DNA of 64,000 nt from Osedax fenrisi (Eukaryota; Annelida; Polychaeta; Sabellida; Siboglinidae): NCBI GenBank assembly GCA_964019155.1, contig OZ025241.1, positions 23,679,318-23,743,317 on the forward strand. The letters run 5' to 3'. How positions within the stretch are numbered: position 1 is the stretch's first letter; the number at the start of each line of letters is the position of its first letter. Positions 48,835 through 61,100 of this stretch are shown here, one piece after another. The position numbers and the translations under genes are program-made. Below the pieces are notes generated by a model, which saw only the letters and a list, made by a program, of their open reading frames with translations, was not told where the DNA came from and searched no databases.

Positions 48835-51685
48835 GTATATTCAATAATTAGTTTAATTATAATCTATATAATCTATTGAATTAATACATCACGGGACCCA
48901 CTATAACACTGTAACCTAGTTTGTGTACACCATATAGTGTTATTAACTATATAATAAAGGGTTTTTTTCATTTGTTTTCTAATATTAACAATTATATTTA
49001 TATTTTTACGTTTATAAAATAGTATAATGTGATAATTAATCTGTTTACCGTATCCACCACTTGCATTACTTTTGTTACCTACATTTCATTAATTTGGCCT
49101 ATATTTTAATCTAAACTAAACATCGAAATAAAATATCGCTACATGCAATAATAACATATCATATTGCGAGCAATAACAAACAGACGACGTGCAATAATGA
49201 ATTCCCTGTTATAGCACATAACAGCCTGATCCGATCAATTCAGTTATTAGTAAGCCGGTTATTAGTACAGATTTAAACAAATAATAATAATCAGACTGAA
49301 TCAGTCGGTCATATGATGTCACTCGGGATCCTGATTAAACCCACAGCTGTAGTGAGATCATATTTAGGTGTAAACGGTGCTGGCAACTGTTGTTGATCTG
49401 CTATATAATACTAAGGGTGCATTTTTCGTAACGTACCACAGTCCCACCTGTATGCTTATACATGTAAATTCAAGTGGGACTGTGGGATGGGACGTCGAAA
49501 AGTTAGTACCACAGTCCCACTTTAGTTTACATGTATAAGCATACAGGTGGTACTGTGGTACGTTACAAAAACGCAGCCTAACACTTTCCGGGCAAAATGT
49601 ACTAACAAGTATAGTGGTATTCCCTTAATGTGATAGTATAGTTCCCATTCATTAGCAACAACAGTAACCACCATAACGCTCGGTGAATGTCTGCGTCTAA
49701 CATCTTCGCCACTACCACTCCGTTGCAGGGGGTATACAACACACGCGGGTGACCTCTAACCAACATCTCGTAGAGGTCATTGACTTTGTGAAGCCATTCA
49801 TTCGACAGCTCATCGATCACGCTAATCTGGTTAGTGTTCACTACTAGATCATAGCAACTGTCCGTATGCATAGAGTTAGAGAGAAATAGAGTGGTAATAC
49901 TCAATGCCTGGCAGAGTAAGCCAATGTGGAAAGTGGAAATAAAATATCAGCCATCTCGCGGTGACCAAATATTAAAATATAATATTCTTTTGATCATAAT
50001 TTTTGTATTATTAAATATATCAAAAAAGTAAAATGGAAACATATATTACTTTTTTATCCTCTTTCCAATGGTATAATAATTATATTTTAGCTACAATATA
50101 AAAAATCAAATAGGTCAAATCCGCCATTTCGCGGTGACCAAATTAGATTGACGCTTTCCTCATGTCAGATACCTTGTTTAATACTCTATTTCTCTCTAGC
50201 TCTATGTTTATATACAATCTATTAACTACGTAGTCAACCATTAATGATGTATTCTTTATTTGTATATGTTAACGGGCCAACAACAACAACATATGTTCGT
50301 GCTTTATTATTGTGAAGCCCTTTAGAAGGAAAAGCATATTACTATTATAAACTATAACACGAAACAGAAAACAAACAAATTATTCTAATAAATATTATTA
50401 TTTTTATATACATATATATATTTCTCTTAATTTTCAGCATTTGAATATATTTATAACAATGTTGAAGTATTTCGATCAGTGAGGTTTTTTTAAATCTACC
50501 GAAATAATAATGTGAAATTGAATACTTTTAATGTTATTTTCTCAAGTTTTTAATTTATCATTTGGATGATCTCACGAAAATGCCTAGTGGTTCTGTAATT
50601 TTTATTTAAAATGTACTTTAAATAAATAATATATAATACTACAATAAAACTGGTATATAATTTTATTATTTTATATATTTATTAAATAATATATAATGTT
50701 AAAAAGATTACAAAGATTTTTTTCTTCAATTATTAAAATAACTTTCAAAATTAAATTTCAAAAATATATCTAGTAATTTAATATTTATATCATATTATAT
50801 CTTAAAAATTACTCAAATATTTCTATTAGTTTTTATCCATATGCGTTTTAAGTTTCACTATACTTAGATTTGTCAGCATATACACCGCTACACTCAACCT
50901 AAATACTTAGTATCTTCATTATTTAAATGTTTTCATATTTATCTTGAGTTTCTTTCATAATGCTAAATAATGTACAGATATAATGAATAATAAATTATAA
51001 TCTAGTAGACCAACATTTGTCATATTGAATATATATTCAAATCTATTTATAATGTTGGTTCTAAACTTAAATGAGATTAATTTTCATTTATTTGATTTAA
51101 AAGTTAATGAAAATTTAAAGTATTGAGTTTTTAAATGTATACATAACGATTTACACTTATATTATTATTCCAAATTATAAATACAAATAGTATATTGTGT
51201 ACAATAGAGATTAATTATTTTTATTAATCATTTAATTAGTCATACCAACATTAAGGGTAGCCACAATAGTTGTGTTATATATCTAATAATATACTCGTTT
51301 GTGAGCATCTTATGTAAAACCTGATTTATATATCATTTTAAATATTTATATTTTATAAATATCAAATAAAAACATAGGGATTTATTTTTTCTTAATGACA
51401 AACATTTATATTATTGTTAAATATATATTTTTTTATATTATAAACAAATATTTATATGAAATAAATAATGTTCTGAAATATATATATCATATCTTTAAAT
51501 TAAAATATTTATTACACATTTTAATCAATTGTTTTAATGGCTATTAATACTTCTTTTAAGAGTTCTATTCCACATAAAAGAATAATTATTGCATCATTTT
51601 AAAGATAATATTTAAAAATTACAAAATGATTTTCATGTGCTTAACAATAATCACATAAGAGGATTTTTATAGATATAAAATTCTA

Positions 51686-51722
<37 letters not shown>

Positions 51723-54700
51723 TATATTGAAAAATAAATTATTTATAAATTTATATAATTTCAAATAAATATATAAAAAGTATTGAATTATTATTAAGCT
51801 TATGTTTTGATATTCTAATAAGTTTGACATAGTTTAGTTATTATCCACATCAAGTTATACGATTTAATACAATATGAATGCAAAATATATATAATATCTT
51901 ATTTTAATGGGTGACAAGAGAAAATATAATATATTATTTTGAAGCCCTTTAGGAGGACAGATTATATTACTATAAAAATACTAATAGAAAAAAAAATTAA
52001 ATTATTCTAATAAATATTATTATTATATATATATTAACGTAAACTTATAACTTAAATGTATGATAGCATTAATCGTAATAGTATTCAATTTACAAAGAGC
52101 AATTAATGTATTCAAACAATATACACATTAATAAGAAGGTAATGTGCGATTATAACTATTGCTTATCGTGTTAGCCGTTCATGCGTGTAATGCCTATACA
52201 TGCGTCATTACCAGATCAAGATGTGGATCATGTACCTTATCCCGCGTATCGAAGACGGTAACAATTTCGGAGTTTCCATTCAGGTAAGTTGACTGTTAAC
52301 CGTTCTGCTTTCAAACAGTGCTGTTCTCTTCGACAATAGGCTACTTTACATTGTTATCATCCCTCTTATGTATCACCTCTCTTTATCTAGCTCTCTTTTC
52401 CTTATCTCTCGCTCTCTAAAATCTATCATTTATACCCTGTATAAAGTATCACATTTATAAGCTATATATATAGTATCATATATATATGTATATATATATA
52501 TATTTTTGATAGTTCATTTATATATTATATACAGTTTACAATTATATTCACATATAATCTCCCTATAGTATATAAATTGTACATTCTATGCAATCTATCA
52601 CTTGTATACTATCTAGTATTTCACTTATACACTATCTATGTTTCTCACCTATACCCTTGTGTCACTTGTACACATTCTCTCTCTCTCTCACTTGTACAGG
52701 AGGACACTCTTTCTGAGGTACGCCAGGTAGAGGCAGAAGCAGCCACTTATCTTGATCAGATATCGCGCTATTTCATCACCAGGGGAAAGGTGATCTCTAA
52801 AGTTCTCAAGTACCCTTTCGTTGTTAGTATGGGTATGGGGGGAACTAGACACAGACCCTAGAGCTATGCGTGCATCCGTAGTGATAACTTGCACTTTTGC
52901 TAATCGAAAATAAACTTCTGATACACATCTAAAACCATATGATAGATAACCAAATTTGATAAAACCACACATATATGATATATATATATCAATATATAAT
53001 ATAATATCAGCTTACAAATGTCACTGTACACAATTATCTTTATTATAAAAACATATATGTTTATATGTTAACATTATAGCGGTTAAATATAATTTTAGAA
53101 TAACTAATACACCACTGTAGATATTGTTTCTATAGTTTTTATAATGTTTGTAATGAAGCTTTATACATTTTTATGTACTCGTAAAATTGACACTGAACTT
53201 ACTCAATAATTAGAAATGTTATTATTATTATTATACTATTATTATATTATACTAAGATTATTATAAATTAAATAAATATCAGATATAAACAGTACTAAAT
53301 TCATGCATTTTGCACGAATTCTATATATAACATGCACGATTTATGATAAATTTGTGCATAATATATATTTAACAAATAACCATTACATTATTTAATTTAC
53401 TAATAATATATACTATAGAATATATATTATATATAAGTGTATGGATGTTTTGAAATTTGTTATTCAATGTAAAAATATATGCATTTTTATATTTTTTAAT
53501 TTTCAATAAGTTTAAAATTTCTTTTAATAACTTTAAAAATTTTAAGATATTACAATTCTGTAAAATGCAAATTGAAGGGAGGACTGCTCTGTATAGTTTA
53601 TTATAGCATAATTAGAAAATATTATATATTTTTGGAAATACAACTCGTCTAATAATGGTAAAAATGTAGTTTACTTTTTATTTTATTTTTAATTATATTT
53701 TATATATGATATAATAAAAATAATTGTATGATCAGTTAATAAACACATAATAACTAATATATTATTATTTATAATAGCAATATTTCATCTTTATCGCCGG
53801 TTAGTCATCTAGAACCTGTAGTTTTAGTTTTATTTTGATTAATAATGGAATTTTTATAAGTAATATATGCCAATTTCCACACATTAAAATTATCTTCACC
53901 AATTGACATATTCCAGTAATTTTTATTATGTTTTAATATATAGGAATTACTTCTAGAATTATAAATACATTTTATAATTTTTTAATTTTATTAATTTATT
54001 TTAAACTGCATAGTATAATATCTGATGTGATTCTAGTGATATTTCATCTAGAGATGTTCTAATGAATGAATTTTGTAGATCTCGTAATCTATATAATCGG
54101 TTAACATTTGACTAAAATAATTTTTTTTGAGACCACATTATTTAAAATAAATTTTAATTTATTAAATTATATTTGATCTATTGATAATACACAGTTATTT
54201 AAACTAGGTAGATTTATTGGTGTATTATCATGTATACATGTGTTACATTTAAATATAACATTTTGTGATCTAAATAATTGAATAGCATCTTTTGGTTTTG
54301 ATTTATGACCTTTTCAAAATGTTTGCTTTATATAAGCATTTATAATTGTATTTATTACCACATTAACATATTATATAATTTTCGTTATTAATTCCTAAGT
54401 TGCATGTACTACAATAATACAATCCTTTTTTAATGTAATATATATTATAATTAAATAGTTTTAAAAATTATATATTATATACTTTTTCCCTATGATTTTA
54501 AATTGAACATTGCCAAATTTCTCGTTTACTAATAAATTAGAGTTTTGATGTTTCAATTTTCTTATTTGCGAAATTGATATTAAAATGTTACAATACTAAA
54601 ATTACTACGTAAATATTGAAAGTATATTCCATATAATATAGAGTAATAATAACTAATCTGAATTTATGTCGAAATTAATTAGATTTAAATTAATTTAATT

Positions 54701-55399
54701 TTTTTAAATATAGAAATAACGCTTTAAATGTGGTTGCTATTGTAACAGTGTGTAGAAGAAAATGATTATTTTGATAAAAAACATCTAGTTTTTTTAATTT
54801 TTATAAAATTATCCTAGGTTCTATTTCAAATAGTGTATTTTATTGTATTTATATATATATAATTACACTAAATTTATTTTTATGATAATAAGTGATATCA
54901 TAAATTATGATAATAAATAAATTTATATACCTGCATATAACAATGTTTTTATAGTATTTATAATGCATTTTTATTTGCAATTTTCAAAAATAACAATATA
55001 TCTATATAAAATAACTAAATTTGACGAGGACATATACCTTTAACAACACACAATTAACTATACAGGAGGACTATCACAGAACCATTCTTGAGTTGGATGA
55101 GAAGGAGTTCATCAGCATGAGACTGATCATTTGTGAATTGCGCAATCAATACGTTTGTACATCTCAATAACTATTTTAGTAGCGTTTTCTATTCATTCTG
55201 TATTTCGGAATGTAGTTATTTACGAACCGGTGAATTTAAATAGTATTAATTGCTATATATTAATAATCTATTTATTATAACATATGATCATATTAATATT
55301 TGTATATCATTATTTCAGTCTAGCCTTCATGATGTCATAATAAAGAATCTTGACAAGATCAAGAAACCCCGTAACGCTAACACAGATAATATGTACTAA
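43512..55399 (+). CDS. PSME3: Proteasome activator PA28-gamma (REG-gamma), 5' exon missing
   Basis: Nuclear heptameric cap that opens the 20S proteasome gate independently of ATP and ubiquitin. Nine exons keep frame: 43512-43544, 43753-43815, 46608-46694, 48739-48790, 49729-49829, 52215-52283, 52700-52822, 55066-55152, 55319-55399 (231 codons plus the stop TAA). Human PA28-gamma has 254 residues, so about 15-20 N-terminal residues are unaccounted for. Landmarks in order: helix 1 (HESYKEECKRK, EKLVRDEFPLMVIKLNNLL), a KKRKVD nuclear-localisation-type motif at the usual site, SNQHLVEVIDFVKPFIRQLI, the activation loop IPRIEDGNNFGVSIQ, LDQISRYFITRGK, and a C-terminal tyrosine (TDNMY) as in human. 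The short insert loop without a KEKE segment favours gamma over alpha/beta. All introns have GT-AG ends; introns are transposon-loaded. Confidence 0.93.
43857..43945. repeat. Clustered TTCGTG/CACGAA inverted motifs
   Basis: AATTCGTGCTATTTGAATTTACACGAATTAAACCAAATTCGTG and further copies in PSME3 intron 2 form small hairpins. Similar GCACGA motifs occur at 46300-46345 and 53305-53365. Confidence 0.5.
44495..45260. repeat. Two tandem arrays inside the TTAA element
   Basis: A 60-bp unit (TTTAATTATATACATTCTAT...AATAATCAACTT) repeats about three times at 44495-44640. A unit of about 110 bp (GACTCAATATATTTTATTAC...CTATATTAGATT) repeats about 3.5 times at 44900-45260. Confidence 0.8.
44693..45511 (-). 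CDS. Two-exon mini-ORF inside the TTAA transposon
   Basis: Exon 1 (45511-45455) starts MPLRKRINRSQMGNCNKRK and ends at AAAG|GTATGA. Exon 2 (44879-44796), after an ATTTATAG acceptor, adds 27 Ser-rich residues to a stop (total 46 aa). A second, shifted frame from about 44800 to 44693 encodes KRSSNKKRYEQEESHANRTR and RLRDKSYY. Its basic R-RL-D-R-Y style resembles the spacer repeats seen next to Helitron/PIF1-like proteins, so the original protein was probably longer and has since shifted frame. Upstream on the minus strand are TATTTATA (45563-45570) and an inverted CCAAT (about 45590), a plausible promoter. Function unknown. Confidence 0.4.
46190..46345. mobile_element. Short interspersed repeat, copy A (GTGCATTTTGCACGA family)
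   Basis: About 150 bp, homologous in inverted orientation to 53300-53440. Shared features are TGCACGATTTAT, GTGCATATATTTAACAAATAAC and CATTACATTATTTAATTT. Both copies are in PSME3 introns. No terminal duplication was identified. Confidence 0.65.
47017..48176. repeat. 18-bp minisatellite, about 65 units, in PSME3 intron
   Basis: The unit TTTATAGCACAATGTAGG repeats with exact 18-bp spacing. Point variants sit at fixed places (CAA/CAT, TTT/TGT, AGC/ATC, AGG/GGG). Because 18 is a multiple of three and the unit has an open phase on each strand, there is a 429-codon plus-strand frame (FIAQCR repeats) and minus-strand frames (CYKPTL). No coding flanks; it lies between PSME3 exons 46608-46694 and 48739-48790 and is intronic. 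Variant order shows a higher-order period of about 13-14 units. Confidence 0.95.
48798..48834. repeat. AT dinucleotide microsatellite
   Basis: Located immediately after the donor of the PSME3 NLS exon. Confidence 0.85.
49415..49578. mobile_element. Foldback MITE with TAA duplication (PIF/Harbinger-like), 164 bp
   Basis: Inverted arms of about 70 bp (GGGTGCATTTTTCGTAACGT and the complement of GGCTGCGTTTTTGTAACGTA, both continuing into CCACAGT and CACCTGTATGCTTATACATG) enclose a short centre and are flanked by TAA (49412-49414, 49579-49581). A 3-bp TAA duplication with G-rich termini suits PIF/Harbinger. It ends 150 bp upstream of PSME3 exon 49729-49829. Confidence 0.85.
49955..50155. repeat. 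Direct repeat pair GCCATYTCGCGGTGACCAAAT
   Basis: The 21-bp string is at about 49961 and again at about 50130, enclosing 150 bp of AT-rich sequence. In PSME3 intron, shortly downstream of exon 49729-49829. Confidence 0.75.
50310..52030. repeat. Direct repeat pair (TGAAGCCCTTTAGGAGGA...TTATTCTAATAAATATTATTATT)
   Basis: About 90 bp at 50312-50402 recur in the same orientation at 51939-52024. Between them is AT-rich sequence with no ORF. They may be two insertions of one repeat or short terminal repeats of a single element; the sequence does not decide. Confidence 0.6.
53300..53440. mobile_element. Short interspersed repeat, copy B (GTGCATTTTGCACGA family)
   Basis: Inverted relative to copy A at 46190-46345; lies in the large PSME3 intron after exon 52700-52822. 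Confidence 0.65.
53441..55065. other. Remainder of the large PSME3 intron
   Basis: AT-rich, no ORF, no clear repeat; nothing further supported. Confidence 0.6.
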
Positions 55400-55528
55400 A
55401 CATATCTTGAACATACTATGACGATATGTCATAGCTTAGTGTATGTAATACAATCTATGTTTAACTATAAGACCATACATATATATATATATATATATAT
55501 CTATACATATTTATATTATTATTTTCCT

Positions 55529-55534
55529 AATAAA
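55529..55534 (+). terminator. Candidate polyadenylation signal of PSME3
   Basis: AATAAA 130 bp after the PSME3 stop codon. In such AT-rich DNA the hexamer is common by chance. Confidence 0.3.
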
Positions 55535-58150
55535 TAGTATAAATTAATTATATTATTGGTTAATATTAAATATTTTGAAATAAATAATAAAATTGAATAT
55601 ATTTTATATATATAAAATACAGTTTACCTATTTACAGCATTAATTTAGAGTTTTAGAAATGTATACAAATTATACATGTACATCTAAATTTCCATTAATT
55701 AATAATCCAATTATTAACATGACAGTAAACATACAAAATAAAAAATAATATATATAATATTAACATGACAGTAAACATACAAAATAGAATAAGAAATACA
55801 AATTTGAATAAAATGATAAATAGATAATTATTGGCTTTAATTAGATTCAACTTACTAAGAATGATATTTTTCACAAATAACGCTCACATAAGTTATATTT
55901 TTTTTAATAATATATATTTGTTCTTCATATTTAAAATATAATTAATTATAAATACTTTCAATTTGTATTTACAAATATTTTAAATTAAATATAGCAGTAA
56001 AAAAGTTGTTCTTTAAAAAAATACTTCACAAATATTTATATGAAAATTGGATAGAAATAAATACACTACTAAATAAATAATAGTAAATATATTTTGAGCT
56101 TTTTAATTGAAATAATGGAGACCAAAATTTGTTTAAATCTAAAAACTTACATTACCCATTTCCTATATGTAAACTCTTGAAGTTCATGGACCCTTTTAAG
56201 TAAAGGATTTGTTAAGGAAAAATCAATTATGTTACATATATTTATAAAAATATATTCATGTTATATTTCATATAGGATATTCTTTATAAATAAATTTAAT
56301 TAAATAATTAAAATTTATGTATATAATCTAACAAAATGCTTTATTTTGCAATACAACTAATAAACTGAGATAATATCATATATATCTATCATAATTTATA
56401 TCTCAAGAGTTGCCATATTATATTAAAAAAGTTGAAATATTATTAAATATTAAGTATTAATAAGTTAGCATGTATTACATTATTAAATGAATTCCATAAA
56501 TATATAGTATTGAAAATTATTCAATATGATTCAAAAGAAATAATTACGAACTATTATATAGATTGAGATGTGTTTTGAAGAAAATTCGGGAAACTATAAC
56601 AACTGCTACGATTTCCATCTTTGCATCACTACCTAACTTCGGCAGTGGTAGTTTTTTTCGGGTCCAGGACTTCATTTTTTTTAGATATATTTCGTAATTT
56701 AGAAGGATTTTAAATAAATACAGAATATTGTTTTAAGTGTAAATAAATTAGGATATTATTTGTATAATTTTAATTTATATTGTAGATACTAAAAATTTGC
56801 TTTTGAAATAGTATTTTGTACCAATAATACATATATATTCTATTATAAATAAAATGGATATATTGTATGGCACTTTGCAAGAGATTCTGAAGTCAAAACC
56901 TACTATTACAAATACCTACTGAAATACCTTTTGAAATATTATTTATTTGAATGTACTTTATTATGTACCTATTATATATATTACTATCTAACAGATAAAC
57001 TTAAAATGTAGATATAACATTAAATGTTGTGTATTTAAATGTAAGATATCATAATTTATATTTACAAATAAAATTATAATCTAAATCCATTGATATAGAT
57101 ATAAGTTACAGAATTTATTTCTACAAAAAACTGGTCAATACTTATAGCAGTATTCTAATTTTAATAAGGTGAATTTACATTGTAATTTATAAATGGACAT
57201 TGTTATATATACAATATTAGTTATATACTTAATAAGAATAAATCAATTGCAGCCAATTAAATTAATTTATATATTATAAAAATAAATTTATATGAAAACT
57301 ACATACTTGGTATCTTATTTATAATTAATATTACAATATATAATATAGAAAAGAGAAGGATGGGTTCTTACCTATATACATATGCTTTAATAGGCTCACT
57401 TGGGATGTAATTCAGCTAAAAAAACCTTCAATTTAAATATTATGGTTATATAATCAATTAGTGAGTCTACTTCAGGAATATGTAATCATTATACTAAAAA
57501 TATAAGCAAATTCCATACAAGCTAGTTTATTTTAATATTTGACTAATATATCTTTTTAATTACCAATAAAAGAATCTGTATATCTCACTCATCCAATTTA
57601 TTTATATAGTATTCTAATTAAATTCTTATATTATAAAATTACATTAATATGAAAATAAATGGTGAATCAAAATAGGTTTATTTAAACATATTTACCAATA
57701 AATTATAAGGTATACTTTCAATGTCATTTTAAAATTATTATTAATATTACTATTTTGTAATAAAAAAATATCCTATTTGTATACAAATTATAAATAAATA
57801 ATTTAATAACTCAAAATCAGATATATAAGATCAGTAAAAAATACAATATTTATTAATATATTTAATATTAATATAAATTATAATGATTTAATATAATAAA
57901 CACAATATTTCAAAGGTTGAAGATGTAATATACATTTTGTATAAATATTCTATAAATTTCAAAATTTCATTTCTTTAATTTTGGATTTTAGAATATATAA
58001 ATAATATGATGAACCATTTATATTAATATATATATATACTTATATATAAATATTAAAAATATAAAAGTGAAATGTATAATATAAAAATATTTAAAAACAA
58101 TTCAATTTAACTGAAATACTATTATAATGAAATAATATTAAATTAAATTA
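55535..58150. other. Intergenic region between the convergent PSME3 and nucleolin-like genes
   Basis: AT-rich, no gene recognised. A less AT-rich island at 56565-56690 has short frames on both strands (minus strand MKSWTRKKLPLPKLGSDAKM) of unknown meaning. A 35-bp segment (TTAACATGACAGTAAACATACAAAATA) is duplicated at 55715-55790. Confidence 0.6.
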
Positions 58151-61100
58151 TTAAAATGTCGTCTTCTTCCCTCTGAAACTAGTATCTCTTCCTCCTCGTG
58201 AAGCTGTTATTAAATATAATTTATTATATATTAATATTTTTAAATAAATTTAATTGAATATTAACCTCCACCGAATCCACCTCTACCACGTCCACCTCGA
58301 CTGTCTCCTCTACCACCTCCACCTCGTCCTTAATAAATATAGAGTAATATTATATTTATTTATAAGTAAATAAATTTATTATTTTTTAAAGAAATTTAAT
58401 CAACTTATTATTTTATAAATATTTCGGTATTTAATTTCAAAATAGTAATCAATTTTAAAAATCATCATTAAATAAAATAAAATATACTATTGTAATATTT
58501 AAAAATAATTGTAACCTCCTCTAAATCCTCCTCCTCCTCGTCCTCCTCTACCTCCACCGAAACTTCCTCTACCTCCACCTCCAGCAGGAGGATTTGAAAA
58601 ATCAATAGAAATGTTTCTTCCATCAACTTCTCTTCCATTTAATTCTTTAATACAATCCTTTGCGCGGTCTGCATCATCAAATTCAATGAATGCAAAACTA
58701 TAAAATAGAATGAATTAATATATGAATATTTATAAATTAATCATACATACCCTCTTGAATTTCCGGTATCGGGGAAAGTAGCAATACGAATATTAGAAGC
58801 ATCTTCAAACAATTCGGTTAAGGTTTCTTGAGTTGTATTAAAGCTAAGATTTTTTACAAATAATTTTTTTCCAGGAACAAAACTTTCCTTAGATTTAGAT
58901 TTACCACCTTTAGCCTTGTTACCGGTATAATCAAGGAATACAGCATATCCATTGATATCAGAACCTTGTTTTTTAGCCATTGCTGCATCAACATCTTCTT
59001 CCGATTCAAATTCGACAAAAGCAAATCTAATTAAATAATAATAGTGAATTAAAGTAATTTTTATATAATTATTAAAAAATTATATAACTAACCCTTTAAA
59101 AACACCACCGGGTCCCCGAGCAACTCTACATGATACAGAATTTGGGAAATGTTCTTCTAATTGTTCATTGCTAATATCCTCTGGTAAATTTTTAACAAAC
59201 ATAAGACAACTATCATCACAATTGTCATTTTTTTTCTCAGCAACTTTAGGTTTCTTGGTTTCCTTTTCTTTAGCTAATTCAACTTTAATTTCTTTATCTA
59301 TTAAATTATACATTTAACATTAATGGTATATTAAATATAATAATAAAATAATTCGTTAATGTAGTATACCTTGTACTTTCTTTCCGTTTAATGCCAGAAC
59401 TTTATCTTTTAATTCAGCATTAACAGTAATATTTAAGAAATGTTTTCCTTCAGTTCTCAAATATTCATTTACTTCAATTGATTGTTTAGCAAATAATTTT
59501 TTTAATTTACTATCAGATACTCCCTCAAGATTGCCGATATAGAATTTCAATTCTTCTGAAATTTTTCTTTTCTTTGGTTTAGCTATATATATTTAAAATA
59601 AAATATTAATATAAATTGTTAAAAAACGTAAAAATAAATAATAAAACCTTCTTCTTCACTTGATTCAGCTTCTTCGCCTGATTCAGCTTCTTCGTCTGAA
59701 CCATCTTCTTCATCGGAACCATCTTCAGATTCATCTGAATCAGCTTTAGCAGCTTTTACTGTAACATCTAGAAAGATATACCAGTGTGATATATTAAATA
59801 AAGATGATTTTAAATTTTTCAAACATTTCAATCATTAAATTATATGAAATATTCTTCATTCAACATTTTAAATGATACACTATATACCTTCCCTTCATTA
59901 TACCATAATTCAAATTCCGGTAATAAGGGAATAATTTTTATAATATAAAGAAATTATTTACCAACATAAAATAAACTAAATATAATATATTTTATATAAT
60001 AAAAATTTGTATTACAAATAAATAATATCACTCTACAAATTTATTAAAATAATATTAAACTAAAAAAATGATATTCTTATATTAATCATATATATATATG
60101 TACTAATCAATATATTTGAAAGTTTATTTCATATAAATATTAACCATCAGATTCAGATTCTTCATCAGAACCTTCTTCGGATTCGTCTTCACTTTCTTCA
60201 GACTCTTCGACAGGCTTTTTTGACTTTTTCTTGTTTACTTCAACGGATTGTTTCTTTGACTTTCCTTTGGTGACTGGCATCGGTACATCATCCTATTCAT
60301 TAATAAATCATATAGTAACATACATTTATTAAATATTAATATATAATATATCATTAATAGATAATTTATTCATATTATTAAATATTTTATATAATACACT
60401 TTTATTAAAATAATAATACATGTATATTTCTAAATAATCTATTATTTATTAGATTAATTATTAATTACAATTGTCATGCTTTTTATAATATAATGTACAT
60501 TAACTATTGTAAGAAACTATTTAATAATGTATATTAATTACCAAATGCACATTGGCTAATGTATTATTGATTGTTTGAATATTTGAGTTTAAAATGTGTT
60601 ATATTTAAAATGTACTGTTTAAAATGAATCCAGTATCCTCATGGATGCAGTGATTTAGTACGTAATGATAATACATAGCAATGTAAATAATCATTTATAA
60701 ATAGTAGAATTTACACTACGCACGAAAACACTATTTCACACTAGATCGCTACCCATGAATTCACCGCAAGAGATCACTGGTTAACTTTAAAAATAAATTT
60801 CAATAGTATAATATACTAATATTAATCATATAAATATATATTAATACATGATATTAAATTAATAATTAATGAAATATTTTTTATATAGATCAAAATCCAG
60901 AATAGCAATTTTATATACAAAATTGATGAATAATAAAGATCTGCATTACATTTTTAAAGTTATTCATGGAGTAGATTATTAAGTATTAATGAAATATAGA
61001 TAACAATAAAATTAAATGATGTACACAAAATATATTGTATTTATTAGTTTATAAAAATAAAATATATCATTACATTAATATCATATTAGTATACGACTAC

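Noticed and set aside
49602..49904. 100-codon minus-strand ORF beginning MSITTLFLSNSMHT
   Set aside because: It is the antisense of the PSME3 exon 49729-49829 and its flanks; the plus strand shows conserved family sequence and splice sites.
52688..52972. 94-codon minus-strand ORF
   Set aside because: Antisense shadow of the PSME3 exon at 52700-52822.
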